DNA of 48,458 nt from Zygnema cylindricum (GCA_037447655.1 JBBHKE010002442.1:124377-172834); one strand, 5' to 3'; positions 10,241 through 20,482 are shown, counted from the stretch's first letter. Numbers and translations: made by a program. The notes: generated by a model not told the origin, from the letters alone.

Positions 10241-10715
10241 CTGCAGGGGGAGAGAGAGGAAGAGGGAGAGAGAGGGGGGGAGAGGGAGAGAGAGGGAGGG
10301 ACAAATGAAGGGAATGAAGGATGAAATGATTGATGGATCACATTTTGTAAGGAAAGAGAGAGAGGGGAAGAGGGAGAAGAGGGGGGAGAGAAGGAGGAAA
10401 GGAAAGAGGAAAGGGAAGTAGAAAGGAGGGGTGGAGCAAGGAGGAAAGGAGGAGGAAGAGGGAGGACAGGAGGAAGATGGAAGGAGGAGGAGGTAGATGG
10501 AGGGGAGGGGAGAGAGACAGGGGGGGAGAGAGAGATAGGAGACAGAGAGTGGGAGGGGAGGGAGGGGGAGAGGGAGAGGGAGAGGAAGAGGAAGAGGGAG
10601 AGGTAGAGGGAGAGAAAGCTAGGAGGGGAACAGGGAGAGGAGAAGTAGGGAGAGCGAGAGAGAGGGAGAGGGGGAGGGAAAGAGAAAGGAGGAAGAGGGA
10701 GAAGGAGAGGGAGAG
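10241..10715. repeat. GA-rich tract (CT tract on the paralogue's strand)
   Basis: Almost pure purine on the plus strand for about 475 bp, with a break at 10300-10350. It forms most of the paralogue intron between the exon 2-like and exon 3-like blocks and so acts as a giant polypyrimidine tract before the exon 3-like acceptor. Confidence 0.92.
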
Positions 10716-10726
10716 GATAAACCTAC

Positions 10727-10786
10727 AATTCAGTTACATTTCCGTAATTATCGCATTTCACTCCAAACCAATTATTGCAGTCATTT
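10727..10786 (-). pseudogene. LRR paralogue, 3' part of exon 2-like (LRR N-cap)
   Basis: The minus strand reads NDCNNWFGVKCDNYGNVTEL and ends at a GTAGGT donor (10726). Exon 2 of the main gene ends NDCCKWTGVTCDQTGNVIEL at 30232 with the same phase. Homology stops upstream of NDC, where stops and the TTGATT repeat begin, so the 5' half of the exon (W-x-x-S and the leading helix) is lost. The paired Cys pattern is also altered (DCN in place of DCC). Confidence 0.85.
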
Positions 10787-10814
10787 ACCTATCAAAGCCT
10801 CCTTTATTTATTTT

Positions 10815-11855
10815 CTTGATTAATTTGTTTTTGTGATTCATTGATTTTTATAGATTCGATAATTTTCTTGATTCATTTTTTTTCTTTTCTTGATGATTTC
10901 CTTGGTTTTGGAAATTCTTGATTCGTTGGTTTTCGCGATTTAATGAATTTCGTAAATCGTTGATTTTTTGGATTTCTTGAATTGTTTAGAAAAAAATGGA
11001 GGGAAGAGAGAAAAAATTGCTTAAATTATAGAGACCTGATTTAGTTTCTTTATTGATTCATTGATTTTCTTCATTGAATGATATTTTTTTTACAGTAATT
11101 TTCTTGATTCATTGATTTTCTCTGCCGATTGTTTATATAAAACATACATTTTTTTTGATTTCTTTGAATTTCTTGTTTCATTGTTTTTCTTGATTTTGGT
11201 TTTCTTTATTTGGATGTTCTTATTCATTGCTTTTCTTGATTTAATGAATTTCTCATTATTTTCTTGATTTATTGACTATCTTCACTCTTTGATTTCTTTG
11301 ATTCATTGATTTTCTTGGTCGATTGATTTTTTTGATTCATACTTTTTTTTCTTGATTCAATGATTCTCATGATCTAATGGTTCTTAATTTGTTGATTCTT
11401 TGAGTTTCTTGACTCATTGAAATTCTTGATTCAATAAATTTCTTGATTGGTTTATTTTCTTTGCTTTTCATTGTATTTCCTTATTCAATGGAATTGTCGC
11501 ATTTCCTTTTTTAAATCATTTAATTTTTTGGTTCATTGAATTTTTTGGTTCATTGAATTTTTTCATTCAACGACTTTCTTGATCCATTGGTTTTCTTGAT
11601 TCGAATCTTTTTCTAATGAATTGATTTTCTTAATTCAAAAAGTTTCTTTGGTTCATCGTTTTCTTGATCCAATATTTTCTTATATGCATTGATTTTGTTG
11701 ATTCCTTGGTTTTTGTGGTTTGTTGATTTTCTTGATTTCTAAATAGTGTTTCCTTGATTCTTTATTTTATGAATGTATTGATTCACTCATTTTCTTGATT
11801 GATAATTTTTTTTGTTCATTGTTTTCTTTGATTTATTGATTTTCTTGATCATTAG
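10815..11855. repeat. degenerate TTGATT/TTCTTGATTCA satellite
   Basis: About 1 kb made almost entirely of variants of TTGATTCATTGATTTTCTTG. A tiny version (ACATTGATTTTCTTGATTCG) precedes the homologous point in intron 1 of the main gene (28282-28301), so this tract appears to be an expansion of that intronic seed. Confidence 0.9.
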
Positions 11856-11859
11856 TTTA

Positions 11860-12069
11860 GAGTCGAATTCATGTGGCAATGTTTTACATTCCAATTTTAA
11901 CTTGTCAAGCGCTATGTTGATTTTTTAACATTTGGTATACATACACATAACATTTCGATATTTAAGTTAAAAATCCATGTCTATGGCATCGGAAATTGTA
12001 TCGTTGAAAAAAACAAAAAAAAAAATGTTTGCCCATTTTTTTTTCATTTTTTTATGTATATGTGTATTG

Positions 12070-12110
<41 letters not shown>

Positions 12111-12690
12111 GTAGAAAAAATATGTCTAAGATAAAAGTCAGAACGAAGCATCGGATTAAAGGGTTCATTTAATCGTTGAAACCTCTGATGTCGCAATATC
12201 CTAAGTAATCAAACTGAATATGCCTCTCTTTTCCAATACAAAATCTATAAATTTAATCTTTATCCTTATCGCACAATCCTTACGCCCCGTTTACATCCAA
12301 ACAGTGGAGTCCCACTTAACACTGAGTTGACACACAAGGAATTTTTGTGTCAAACTAACTTGACACTAATTAGGGTTTCACACCGTCGAATTTCTCTGCT
12401 ACAAGTGTGTGGTGTTCCACTAATGGTACAGCTTTCAGTTGAAGTGTATTGTACGGAAATTGCACTTATTACAGACTGTCACTGTTTTACTGTTTTAAAA
12501 AAACCCTGACAAACCCTAAATAACCCTAAAAACCCCTAAATTCCCCTAAAAAACCTAAAGTAGGCCGCTTTGTTTCGCCCTTGCTTAGCACAGAAGGAAA
12601 GAAAAGGGGATTTTTTTTAACTGTGTGCACCTATGTTTTGCTTAGATCTTTACTTATAAGCAGTGCACACTGTTGGTTTTTGGTGCGATT
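11860..12690 (+). repeat. segmental copy of LRR gene intron 1 (direct orientation)
   Basis: Matches 28296-29050 in the same strand sense over roughly 800 bp. Shared blocks include GAATTCATGT...CAATG, TTTACATTCCA, TTTTAAC, CCTAAGTAATCAA, ATATGCCTCTCTT, TTTCACACCGTCG against TTTTACACCGTCG, and TTCCACTAATGGTACA. It has diverged with many indels. Plus-strand sense conflicts with the minus-strand LRR exons next to it. A degenerate CCCTAAA stretch lies at 12505-12560. Confidence 0.85.
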
Positions 12691-12852
12691 CTGGGCGATT
12701 CTCCGATACACCGATTTGATTCGTATCGTTTGCGTTTATACGTGAATCGGTTTGCTTAGTATAGGCGATATTTTCGGGAGGGGAATTGTAGCGGGATTTT
12801 GTCAGTTTTTCAGTTTGCAGTTTTTTTTGTCAGAACATGCAGCTGTCCCCCA
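12691..12852. other. unassigned sequence left of element C
   Basis: No gene or repeat recognised. It is the left flank of the truncated LTR. Confidence 0.5.
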
Positions 12853-13069
12853 TTTCGGCATGCTAGGAAAAGACAAGTGACCCTTCGGGATCACGTAGGC
12901 TATAGGACAGTCTGTCAAAGTGACATTACGAGACACTCTCAGTTACTACTTTAGCAGGTTTTGACTTCATTGTAAAACAACAATTTATAAACTATTTTGG
13001 CAATCACTTTTATTTACTCCTTACTGTCCTTTTCTGTATTTCCTGCCCGCTGCTATGACTACTAACTCA
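12853..13069 (+). repeat. truncated left LTR of element C
   Basis: Homologous to 17547-17763 from TTTCGGCATGCTAGG onward. About 149 bp of the LTR start are missing, so the U3 promoter part is probably lost. It ends at AACTCA before ATAGGTTATGGGCC. Confidence 0.82.
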
Positions 13070-15256
13070 ATAGGTTATGGGCCTCTCCCCGTTAGTTCGA
13101 ATACCGTTGCCAAATTTAATGGCACGGACTTTTACGGCTGGAAATTCCAAATTGAGCACCTTTTCCGGCGCGAGAAACTTTGGTTTGTTATAAACGGAAG
13201 CGAAGGGGAACCTTCCGATGCCGCCGCAAAATCCGCCTGGCTCGCTAAAAATGAGGAGGCGCACTCCAGGCTGGACCTCGCACTTGAACCCTCGCAACTT
13301 GATCTCATTCGCGATGCCACCTCAGCTCACGGTGCTTGGATGCTCTTGTCCACGGCATATGAGAACAAATCTTGGTCTAACAAACTACTTCTTCGCCGCC
13401 AACTCAACACTGCTCCGAAAAATCCTACAGAATCTATTCAAGCATACATCAACAACATCAAATCTATTGCCGACCGTCTCAAAAATGTCGGCGCTGTTGT
13501 CTCGGATGAAGACATCATTTTGGCCATCTTGGGCGGTCTTCCAACGTCCTATTCGGCCTTCATCTCATCTATCGACAACTCATCAACAACTGTCACCATT
13601 CCATCTCTCACGGCCGGTTTACTTCACGAGGAAACCAAACACAGCTTTTCCCCAACTCTTGGTGTAGCTCTGGCTACTTTTCCTCCACCCAATCGAAGTT
13701 CCAAAAAATCCTCCTGTCGGTACTGTCGTGCGCCGGATCACGTCATTGACGTCTGTCCGGTACTCAAACGAAAAAATGAACGTCTGGGGAATTATGGACG
13801 ACAGCCTGGACGTGGACAAAATCCTAACCGAAATCTGTACTCCGGTCAGGCATCAACTGCTGAAGCGATTTTTCCAATCGCCAACGATCCTTTTTCACCA
13901 ACAAATCTGTTTGTCCAACCCGTGATCTCCGGTCACCAAAATCTCCCAGAACGCTCCCCGTCAACACTCAATCCGTACCCTCAGTTCACCTATGGTCCGC
14001 TTCCTCCAAATCCAAATCTGCCGATGGATATTCCCAACCACACCAATCCGTACGTATCGTCTTCATCTGAATTTGGCTACGCCATGACTACGACTTCCCT
14101 TCTCGATTTTTCTGAATCGGCCGATTCTTGGATAGTCGATTCTGGCGCCTCCCACCATCTGACTTATCGATCCGACTGGTTTACCACAATTGCTCCTCTC
14201 TGTCCGCCAATGACGATACTCCTTGGCAACAATGCAGCGCTCACTGCAACACATTTTGGGCAAATCTGCACACCAAGAGACTCTTCCACCAGTTTCTCCA
14301 TTACACTGTCCCATGTGCTTCTTGTCCCTGGCATTAAAAAACACCTCTTTTCTGTTGGTGCCGCTCTTCATCAAGGCGCCACAGCTGTCTTCTCCCAAAC
14401 AAATGTCAAATTTTTCTCCACCTTTAATCGTTCACTCGGTAATCGTACAGTCGGACTTGGAATAAGAGTTCGTTCAATCTACATTCTCCGCCATTTTTCA
14501 GCCATTGGATCTGCCAACATCGCCACACCTCTTGCCATTTCCACTCTATCTAAATGGCACCTTCGATATGGGCATCTATCCCAATCCGGCCTACACCAAC
14601 TCAGTAAAGGTCTTGTCACCGGCTTGGAGCCAATCACTGAAAAACAACTAGTCTTCTGTTCAGGCTGCGTTGAGGGGAAACTTGCCAGACCGTCTTTTCC
14701 CTCCAGCACTTCAAAAACCTCCAAACCACTCCAACTAATCCACTCTGACCTCTGCGGTCCAATGTCTACTCCCAGCCACATTGGTGCGCTTTACTTTGTC
14801 ACTTTCATCGATGACGCAACTCGCTACTCTTTTCTCTATCCCATACGAATAAAATCTGACACATTTCAAAAATTTAAGGAGTACAAAGCACTTGTCGAAA
14901 ATTTATTGTGCGTCACAATTAAAACACTCCGTACAGATAATGGGGGAGAGTACTTCTCCAATGAATTCTCCTCCTTCCTTGCAACTCACGGCATCACTCA
15001 CCAGTCCACGACCGCCAATACCCCTCAGCAAAATGGTGTATCAGAGAGGTACAACCGTACCCTCCTCAACATGGCCCGTTCCATGTTACATTTTTCCTCT
15101 CTGCCCACCGTTTTTTGGGCAGAATCTGTCTCAACAGCGAATTACATTCGCAATCGCTGTCCGACCTCTGCATTACCTAATGTTACCCCATACGAGGCTT
15201 GCACCGGCACCAAACCGGACGTATCACACTTCCGAATATTCGGCTGCGATGCTTGA
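13055..15256 (+). pseudogene. copia Gag-protease-integrase (element C)
   Basis: 733 codons open from ATG 13055. In order: gag domain (VAKFNGTDFYGWKFQIEHLF to ARLLHEE-like, residues ~15-190); CCHC knuckle CRYCRAPDHVIDVC (~222-235); aspartic protease SWIVDSGASHHL (~359-370) and ILLGNNAALTATH; pre-integrase zinc motif WHLRYGH...CSGC (~500-530); integrase core with HSDLCGP and FIDDATR, LRTDNGGEY and QNGVSERYNRT (D, D, E; ~570-670). It ends at TGA 15254-15256 within FGCDA. Element A has Trp (TGG) there, so this is a nonsense change, and the same frame continues past it. The start is fixed by homology with A and B and lies within the inferred LTR. Confidence 0.94.
13073..13083 (+). promoter_or_regulatory. 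candidate primer-binding site (element C)
   Basis: GGTTATGGGCC, three bases after the inferred LTR end. It overlaps gag codons 7-10 and is complementary to the initiator tRNA-Met anticodon arm. Confidence 0.55.
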
Positions 15257-15898
15257 ATTAAGGACTTGGCCCATGCACGCAAATGGCACAGCCTTGCCAA
15301 ACAAGGTGTCTTAGTGGGCTACAGCACGGAATCCAAAGCTTACCGGGTATGGCTGACAAAGGAATATCAAGTTATCCTCAGCAAAGACGTCACCTTTAAT
15401 GAAATGCCCCTTATTGTAAAAATCTATGACTCCATGCGCATCTCGTCTCCTCCACAATCTGTCTCATCCTCCGAACCATCCTCTCTTGCATCCTCTGATC
15501 CACTCTCTGTCCTCCTTCCTTTAACCAGTCTTACTCCCACCTCCAATCTCCTTTCCTTACCCTCCTCCACTCTCACCAGGACAACATCGGCATTCCTTCC
15601 TCCATCCACACCATCACCCCTCGCTCAGACAACATCTGATCCCTACTCTCTTTCTCCCATTCACTCCAAAGACCCTCCATACCAAATTCCTCCATCTGCA
15701 CCTGCCCCTCGCAGAACGCGCAGATTCTTAGTCATGGAACGGCAAATTCTGCCACCATTGCAGTTCTCCTTACCTTCACTGCTGCCATGTCCAGTCCTCA
15801 AGCTGCCGAATGGAGAGCCGCCACCGACTCCGAATTTGCGTCTCTCTAACAAAATGGCACTTGGGAACTTACCTCCCTTCCCCCAGGCAGAAAAGTAA
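15257..15898 (+). pseudogene. copia integrase tail and linker (element C)
   Basis: In frame with gag-integrase after the TGA. Reads KDLAHARKWHSLAKQG, VLVGYSTESKAYRVW and SKDVTFNEMPL, then a Ser/Pro/Thr-rich linker. The frame that feeds RT takes over at about 15715-15735 (SHGTANSATIAVLL, AAEWRAATDSEFASL), so a small indel lies there. The RT frame then meets TAA at 15847-15849. Confidence 0.88.
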
Positions 15899-17383
15899 TC
15901 GGATCTAAATGGGTCTTTCGGGTTAAAACTAAATCTGATGGAACTCTTGATCGATTTAAGGCACGTTTTGTGGCTAAAGGATTTCTTCAGAAGGAGGGCG
16001 TCGAGTTCACGGAGACCTATGCCCCGGTTGCCAAATTCACCTCTATTCGGGTTCTCCTCTCCCTTGCGGCTGCCCAGGACTGGCACGTCCACCACATGGA
16101 TGTGCAAACTGCCTTCTTTTACGGTTCTCTCACTGAAGAAATCTTCCTTAAGCAACCGGAAGGGTATGTAACTCCCGGCACGGAAAATCTGGTATGTCGT
16201 CTCCTAAAGTCTCTTTATGGCCTCAAACAGGCTCCTAGGGTCTGGAATAAGCATCTTGAAGCTATCCTCCTCCGTGAGGGTTTCTCCAAATTAGATGCAG
16301 ATTTTGGACTCTTCATTCGAGGTGCATCTTGAAGCTATCCTCCTCCGTGAGGGTTTCTCCAAATTAGATGCAGATTTTGGACTCTTCATTCGAGGTACCA
16401 CAGACACACTTGTCCTCCTTGTCATCTATGTAGATGATCTCCTCCTTGCTGGCCCCTCTCTTTCTCTTATTCATCTTGTGAAAATTATGCTCAACACCCA
16501 CTTCTCAATGACGGATCTAGGGGAAGTGGAGTATTGTCTTGGCATTTTTATTGGTCGGGATCGTCCCACTAGGACTCTTTTCCTTTCCCAAGAAAAATAC
16601 ATAGGTGACATTCTGACCAGATTTTCTATGGCTAGTTGTTCCCCTATCTCAACCCCTCTGGATCCGAATGTCAAACTCCTTAAGAACTCTGGTGGGCCTG
16701 TCCCCAGAAATATACATGATCAGTATAGATCTATAGTTGGCAGTCTAATGTACGCCATGACTGGAACCCGTCCAGACATCGCTGTAGCCGTTGGTCAGCT
16801 TAGTCAATTTGTGTCCAACCCCTCCACTGACCACCTCCTTGCAGCCAAGAGAGTCCTACGCTACCTTCAAGGAACCCGGACTTTGAAACTCACCTTCACC
16901 GGCTCCTCTCCTCCAGCTCTCGTCGGCCACTGCGATGCCGACTGGGGCGGTGATCTGGATTCCCGTCGCAACACCACCGGCGTTTGTTTTTCCCTTGGCA
17001 GGGCTCTTGTTTCTTGGGCATCTAAAAAGCAACCTACCGTTGCCCTCTCCTCAACTGAAGCTGAATACATGTCTGCCACTCACGCCACTAAAGAAGCTCT
17101 CTGGCTTCGTTCTCTTCTCCTAAATCTACAATTCTGTCCATCATCTGCCACAACTATCTTTTAAGATTCTCAAGGGGCCCTTGCCTTGATGAACAATCCT
17201 ATTCATCATCGCCGAACAAAGCACATTGACATTCAATTCCACTTTACTCGCGATGCCATTGCTGCGGGCACTGTTCATTTCTACCATTGCACCACTACTC
17301 AACAAATGGCAGATTTTCTGACAAAGGCTCTTCCTCGACCACAATTCGAAGCTCACCGGTCCTCAGCCGGCCTCCGTTTTTAG
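15850..17383 (+). pseudogene. copia reverse transcriptase/RNase H (element C)
   Basis: RT blocks: GSKWVFRVKTKSDGTLDRFK, ETYAPVAKF, HHMDVQTAFFYG, LKQAPRVWNKH, then a perfect 73-bp tandem duplication at 16251-16396 that adds a frameshift and a TGA. In the shifted frame: VIYVDDLLLAGPS (catalytic YVDD), FSMTDLGEVEYCLG, GSLMYAMTGTRPDIA, and RNase H motifs HCDADWGGD, STEAEYMS, KHIDIQFHFTRD, ADFLTKALPRPQFE. A TAA at 17162-17164 falls at the residue before DSQGALAL. The frame ends at TAG 17381-17383, next to the purine tract. Confidence 0.94.
16251..16396. repeat. 73-bp perfect tandem duplication in RT
   Basis: GCATCTTGAAGCTATCCTCC starts at 16251 and again at 16324. The two 73-bp units are identical as read. 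73 is not a multiple of three, so it breaks RT. Confidence 0.96.
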
Positions 17384-17397
17384 CAAAGCGGGGGAGT
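17383..17397 (+). promoter_or_regulatory. polypurine tract (element C)
   Basis: GCAAAGCGGGGGAG directly before the LTR start TGTTGG. Same layout as in element B. Confidence 0.8.
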
Positions 17398-17763
17398 GTT
17401 GGAATCCTGGATTCGTTCTTTGCTACAAACTTAATTCATTAGACTTAATGCTAGATAACGTAGTCTAGCATTCTGTTTTTCGCTATCTCTGTCTTAGATT
17501 CAGTTTTAGATATTTTTTCCTCTTCTCACGAAAGGACATCTTGCCCTTTCGGCATGCTAGGAAAAGACAAGTGACCCTTCGGGATCACGTAGGCTATAGG
17601 ACAGTCTGTCAAAGTGACATTACGAGACACTCTCAGTTACTACTTTAGCAGGTTTTGACTTCATTGTAAATTAACAATTTATAAACTATTTTGGCAATCA
17701 CTTTTATATACTCCTTTCTGTCCTTTTTTGTATTTCCTGCGTGCTGCTATGATTACTAACTCA
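17398..17763 (+). repeat. complete LTR between element C and second gag copy
   Basis: Starts TGTTGGAATCC after the purine tract and ends AACTCA by analogy, giving about 366 bp with TG...CA ends. The gag ATG (17750) would sit 14 bases before its end, much as the TYA1 start codon of Ty1 lies inside its LTR. The C/T-rich stretch before the ATG (CTCCTTTCTGTCC) is shared with the left LTR. Confidence 0.78.
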
Positions 17764-18080
17764 ATAGGTTATGGGCCTCTCCCCGTTAGTTCGAATACCG
17801 TTGCCAAATTTAATGGCACGGACTTTTACGGCTGGAAATTCCAAATTGAGCACCTTTTCCGGCGCGAGAAACTTTGGTCTGTTATAAACGGAAGCGAAGG
17901 GGAACCTTCCGATGCCGCCGCTAAATCCGCCTGGCTCGCTAAAAATGAGGAGGCGCACTCCAGGCTGGTTCTCGCACTTGAACCCTCGCAACTTGATCTC
18001 ATTCGCGATGCCACCTCAGCTCACGGTGCTTGGACGCTCTTGTCCACGGCATATGAGAACAAATCTTGGTCTAACAAACT
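17750..18080 (+). pseudogene. gag: second, truncated gag start (tandem partial element)
   Basis: Starts ATG 17750 (MITNSIGYGPLPVSSNT) and is almost base-for-base identical to 13055-13385, with changes such as Phe to Ser and Asp to Val in the compared stretch. Homology ends abruptly after TCTAACAAACT at 18080, and the frame continues only to 18111 through unrelated sequence. It shares the LTR at 17398-17763 with element C, giving LTR-internal-LTR-internal in tandem. Confidence 0.93.
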
Positions 18081-18111
18081 CCCAGCCCCCCAAGAACCAG
18101 AGAGGCGATAG

Positions 18112-18303
18112 TAAAGCCCAAAGCTTGGAGGAGGAGGCCACGCCTGTAAAAAAAAAACTGCAATAAGAGTAAAAAGCGTGTTAATATATAAATATATATA
18201 TAGATATAATATTTATATATAATTTTTTTTATTAATGTAGGTTAGGAAGTGTGTTAATGGTACACACTTTAATAATGTGGAAGGTCAATAAGTTTGTTAA
18301 TAT
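18112..18303. other. unassigned AT-rich spacer
   Basis: Right flank of the tandem copia structure. TATA-rich, no gene seen. Confidence 0.6.
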
Positions 18304-18722
18304 TACACACCTCTCCATCTCCCTCTCCCTCTCCAGACTGCCCCTTCCTCTCCCTCTCCGTCTTCCTCTCCCACATTCCTCCTCACTCCCCTTCTCTCTC
18401 TCCCACTCTCCCCCTCTCCCACTCTCCCACTCTCCCCCTCTCCCACTCTCCCTCACTTCCACTCTCCCCCTCTCCCACTCTCCCTCTCTCCCACTCCCCC
18501 TCCTATCCCTCCCTCCCCCCTGCTCACCCTCTCTCCCCTTCCTCCCTCTAGTCCTCCCTCTAGTCCTCCCTCCCTCCCTCCCCTCTTCCTCCCTCCCTCC
18601 CTCCCCCTTCCCTCCCCTCTCTCCCAATTCCTCTCTCTCCCTCACCCTCCCTCTCTCTCCCTCTCCCTCCGGACCCCCTTCTCCCTCCGGACCCCCTTCT
18701 CCCTCCGGCCCTCCCTCTTCCC
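18304..18722. repeat. CT-rich tract
   Basis: CTCTCCCACTCTCCCC-type units, then CCCTCCCTC, and a local GGACCCCCTTCTCCCTCC repeat at 18669-18708. Long Ser/Pro/Leu frames here are artefacts. Confidence 0.95.
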
Positions 18723-18737
18723 ACCTTATGTTGACAT

Positions 18738-19612
18738 GTTAGATTGGCACACATTGACACTTGTATTATGAGGAAATTGCAAAAAATTATAGACATTGTA
18801 AAAATCATTATGAGGGAATTGTACAAAATTACAGACATTGTAAAAAAAAATTGATTGAATTGTAAAAAATTACACACATTGCAAAAATTATTATGAGAGA
18901 ATTGTAAAAATTGTAAAATTGTACACATTGCACCACATTGCCCCATATTGTTACCCATGGACACACTTAAGTACACAATTCATCTCACTTTCATACATAA
19001 TAATAATTTACATTGTGCAAATTACTTGTAATCTTGGGAAAATAGTAGCACGCATTGCTCCACAATGCCTCAAAATGCCACTTTTTCACTCATAATGGTA
19101 CACATTTGCATGCATTGGCATACTTTAGCAAGCATTTCTGGACATTGACCCACATTCACATACATTAATTTACCCACATTGCCACTTTTAACCCACATTG
19201 ACCCACATTAGCACACATTACAGTTAAGTTTTTGGGTTTTTTATGTTTTTTTAACGTTTTTAATCAGTTTGTAAAATGATTTATCAATTAACTCGTATTG
19301 GCGCCTATTCACACGCATTGGCGCGCTTTGGCCCATAATTCCACCTAATATCCCTCACAAATTATCCCACATTGAAACAAATTCGCGCATATTTTCCTTC
19401 ATTCAAGATTTGCCGCACATTAGCACACATTAACACCCATTTGTACCCATTTCTTCCTTCAATATGACAAACATTGACACACATTGACATAAAAATTTCA
19501 CACATTGGCTCACATCAACACATCAATAGATGAAAAAAAAAAAATATTATATAAATGGACAAGCTTTGGCACACATTGGAACACACATTCACACATATTG
19601 ACACACAATGTT
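18738..19612. repeat. degenerate ACACATTG satellite
   Basis: About 870 bp of variants of GCACACATTGACACACATT (for example 19130-19220, 19400-19510, 19560-19610). Units are 10-14 bp and heavily decayed. Confidence 0.88.
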
Positions 19613-20474
19613 TAACAAAAATAAAAAACGAAACAAAAAAATAAAAACGAAAAGGAAAGAAGAAAAACAATTCTAACCTGGTCAACATGTTGTTCCACGT
19701 GTCGAAACCGGATTCCCTTATCGATTTTAATTCAATTTTCCTCTCCCTTCCCTCCCTTCTCTTTTTATATCTCTATCTTTCAACGTTTTACCGCTTTTAT
19801 GTCTCGTTTTAATCTTCGCCTTCACATACGCCACCGCCATGATAATAGCCACACTACTTAAGGTTGGTACGGAAATAAGTCAAACTTAACTCTCTGGCAC
19901 ACTTTTATCGCATTAGGAGAATTTCCATGGAGGCATAAAACCCTTTAGGTAAGCTGTAGAGTCGCGAAAATACAATATACGACGAAAGATGTTAATACGA
20001 CATACCAAATAGTCAAATACTACAGACACACGTGCAGGTTGAAAGGTAGGAACAAAATATGCACTGTTAACTTTTACGAAAGCGTAAGAAAAAACGCGAA
20101 GGTTTTCCGTTCGAAACAGTAAAATGAAACAGGTAACTGTACGATATGATGATTACGGTAATCCACTTTAGCTAATGGTCGAATCTTACAAGGGCCAGAG
20201 TGACTTTTACGGGTACGTACAGAATATAAAGTACTTACGAAACAGAAAGTTCCTCCAAAAGTACAAAACATATAGTTCGTACAAAACATAAAGTTCGTAC
20301 AATGTACTTGTTCCTGTTCTATGGTTTGTTAAGGCTTCTCGACGTACGTCAGATTTCATTTTATATACGCTGTTGTCGTATGTTTGTCGCATGTCGGTTG
20401 TTCGTCGTTTGTGGTGACTTTGTTTCGGTAGGTCTCTGGTACTAGTACCTGGTATCGCTATTAGTGGTGACATT
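19613..20474. other. no gene seen; GTAC-rich
   Basis: No domain recognised on either strand. A short tandem (GTACAAAACATAAAGTTC-like) lies at 20255-20300. 20370-20410 (TGTCGTATGTTTGTCGCATG) resembles 20932-20970. Confidence 0.55.
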
Positions 20475-20482
20475 ATTTTCGC

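Larger units (their letters stand above)
12853..17763 (+). mobile_element. Ty1/copia retrotransposon C, nearly complete
   Basis: Order: truncated LTR, gag, CCHC knuckle, protease, integrase, RT, RNase H, polypurine tract, full LTR. Gag-pol is a single frame in design, now broken by a TGA (15254), a frameshift (about 15715-15735), a TAA (15847), a 73-bp duplication in RT and a TAA (17162). The two LTRs differ by only a few bases over their shared 217 bp, so insertion was recent. The right LTR is followed by another gag start rather than host DNA, so the usual target-site duplication is not visible. Confidence 0.95.

Noticed and set aside
12505-12560. CCCTAAA-like stretch as an internal telomere block
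   Set aside because: The units are irregular and few, and they lie within the copied intron 1 segment.
18232-18742. Ser/Pro/Leu-rich frames near 18.5 kb
   Set aside because: Same artefact of CT-rich sequence. No conserved motif.
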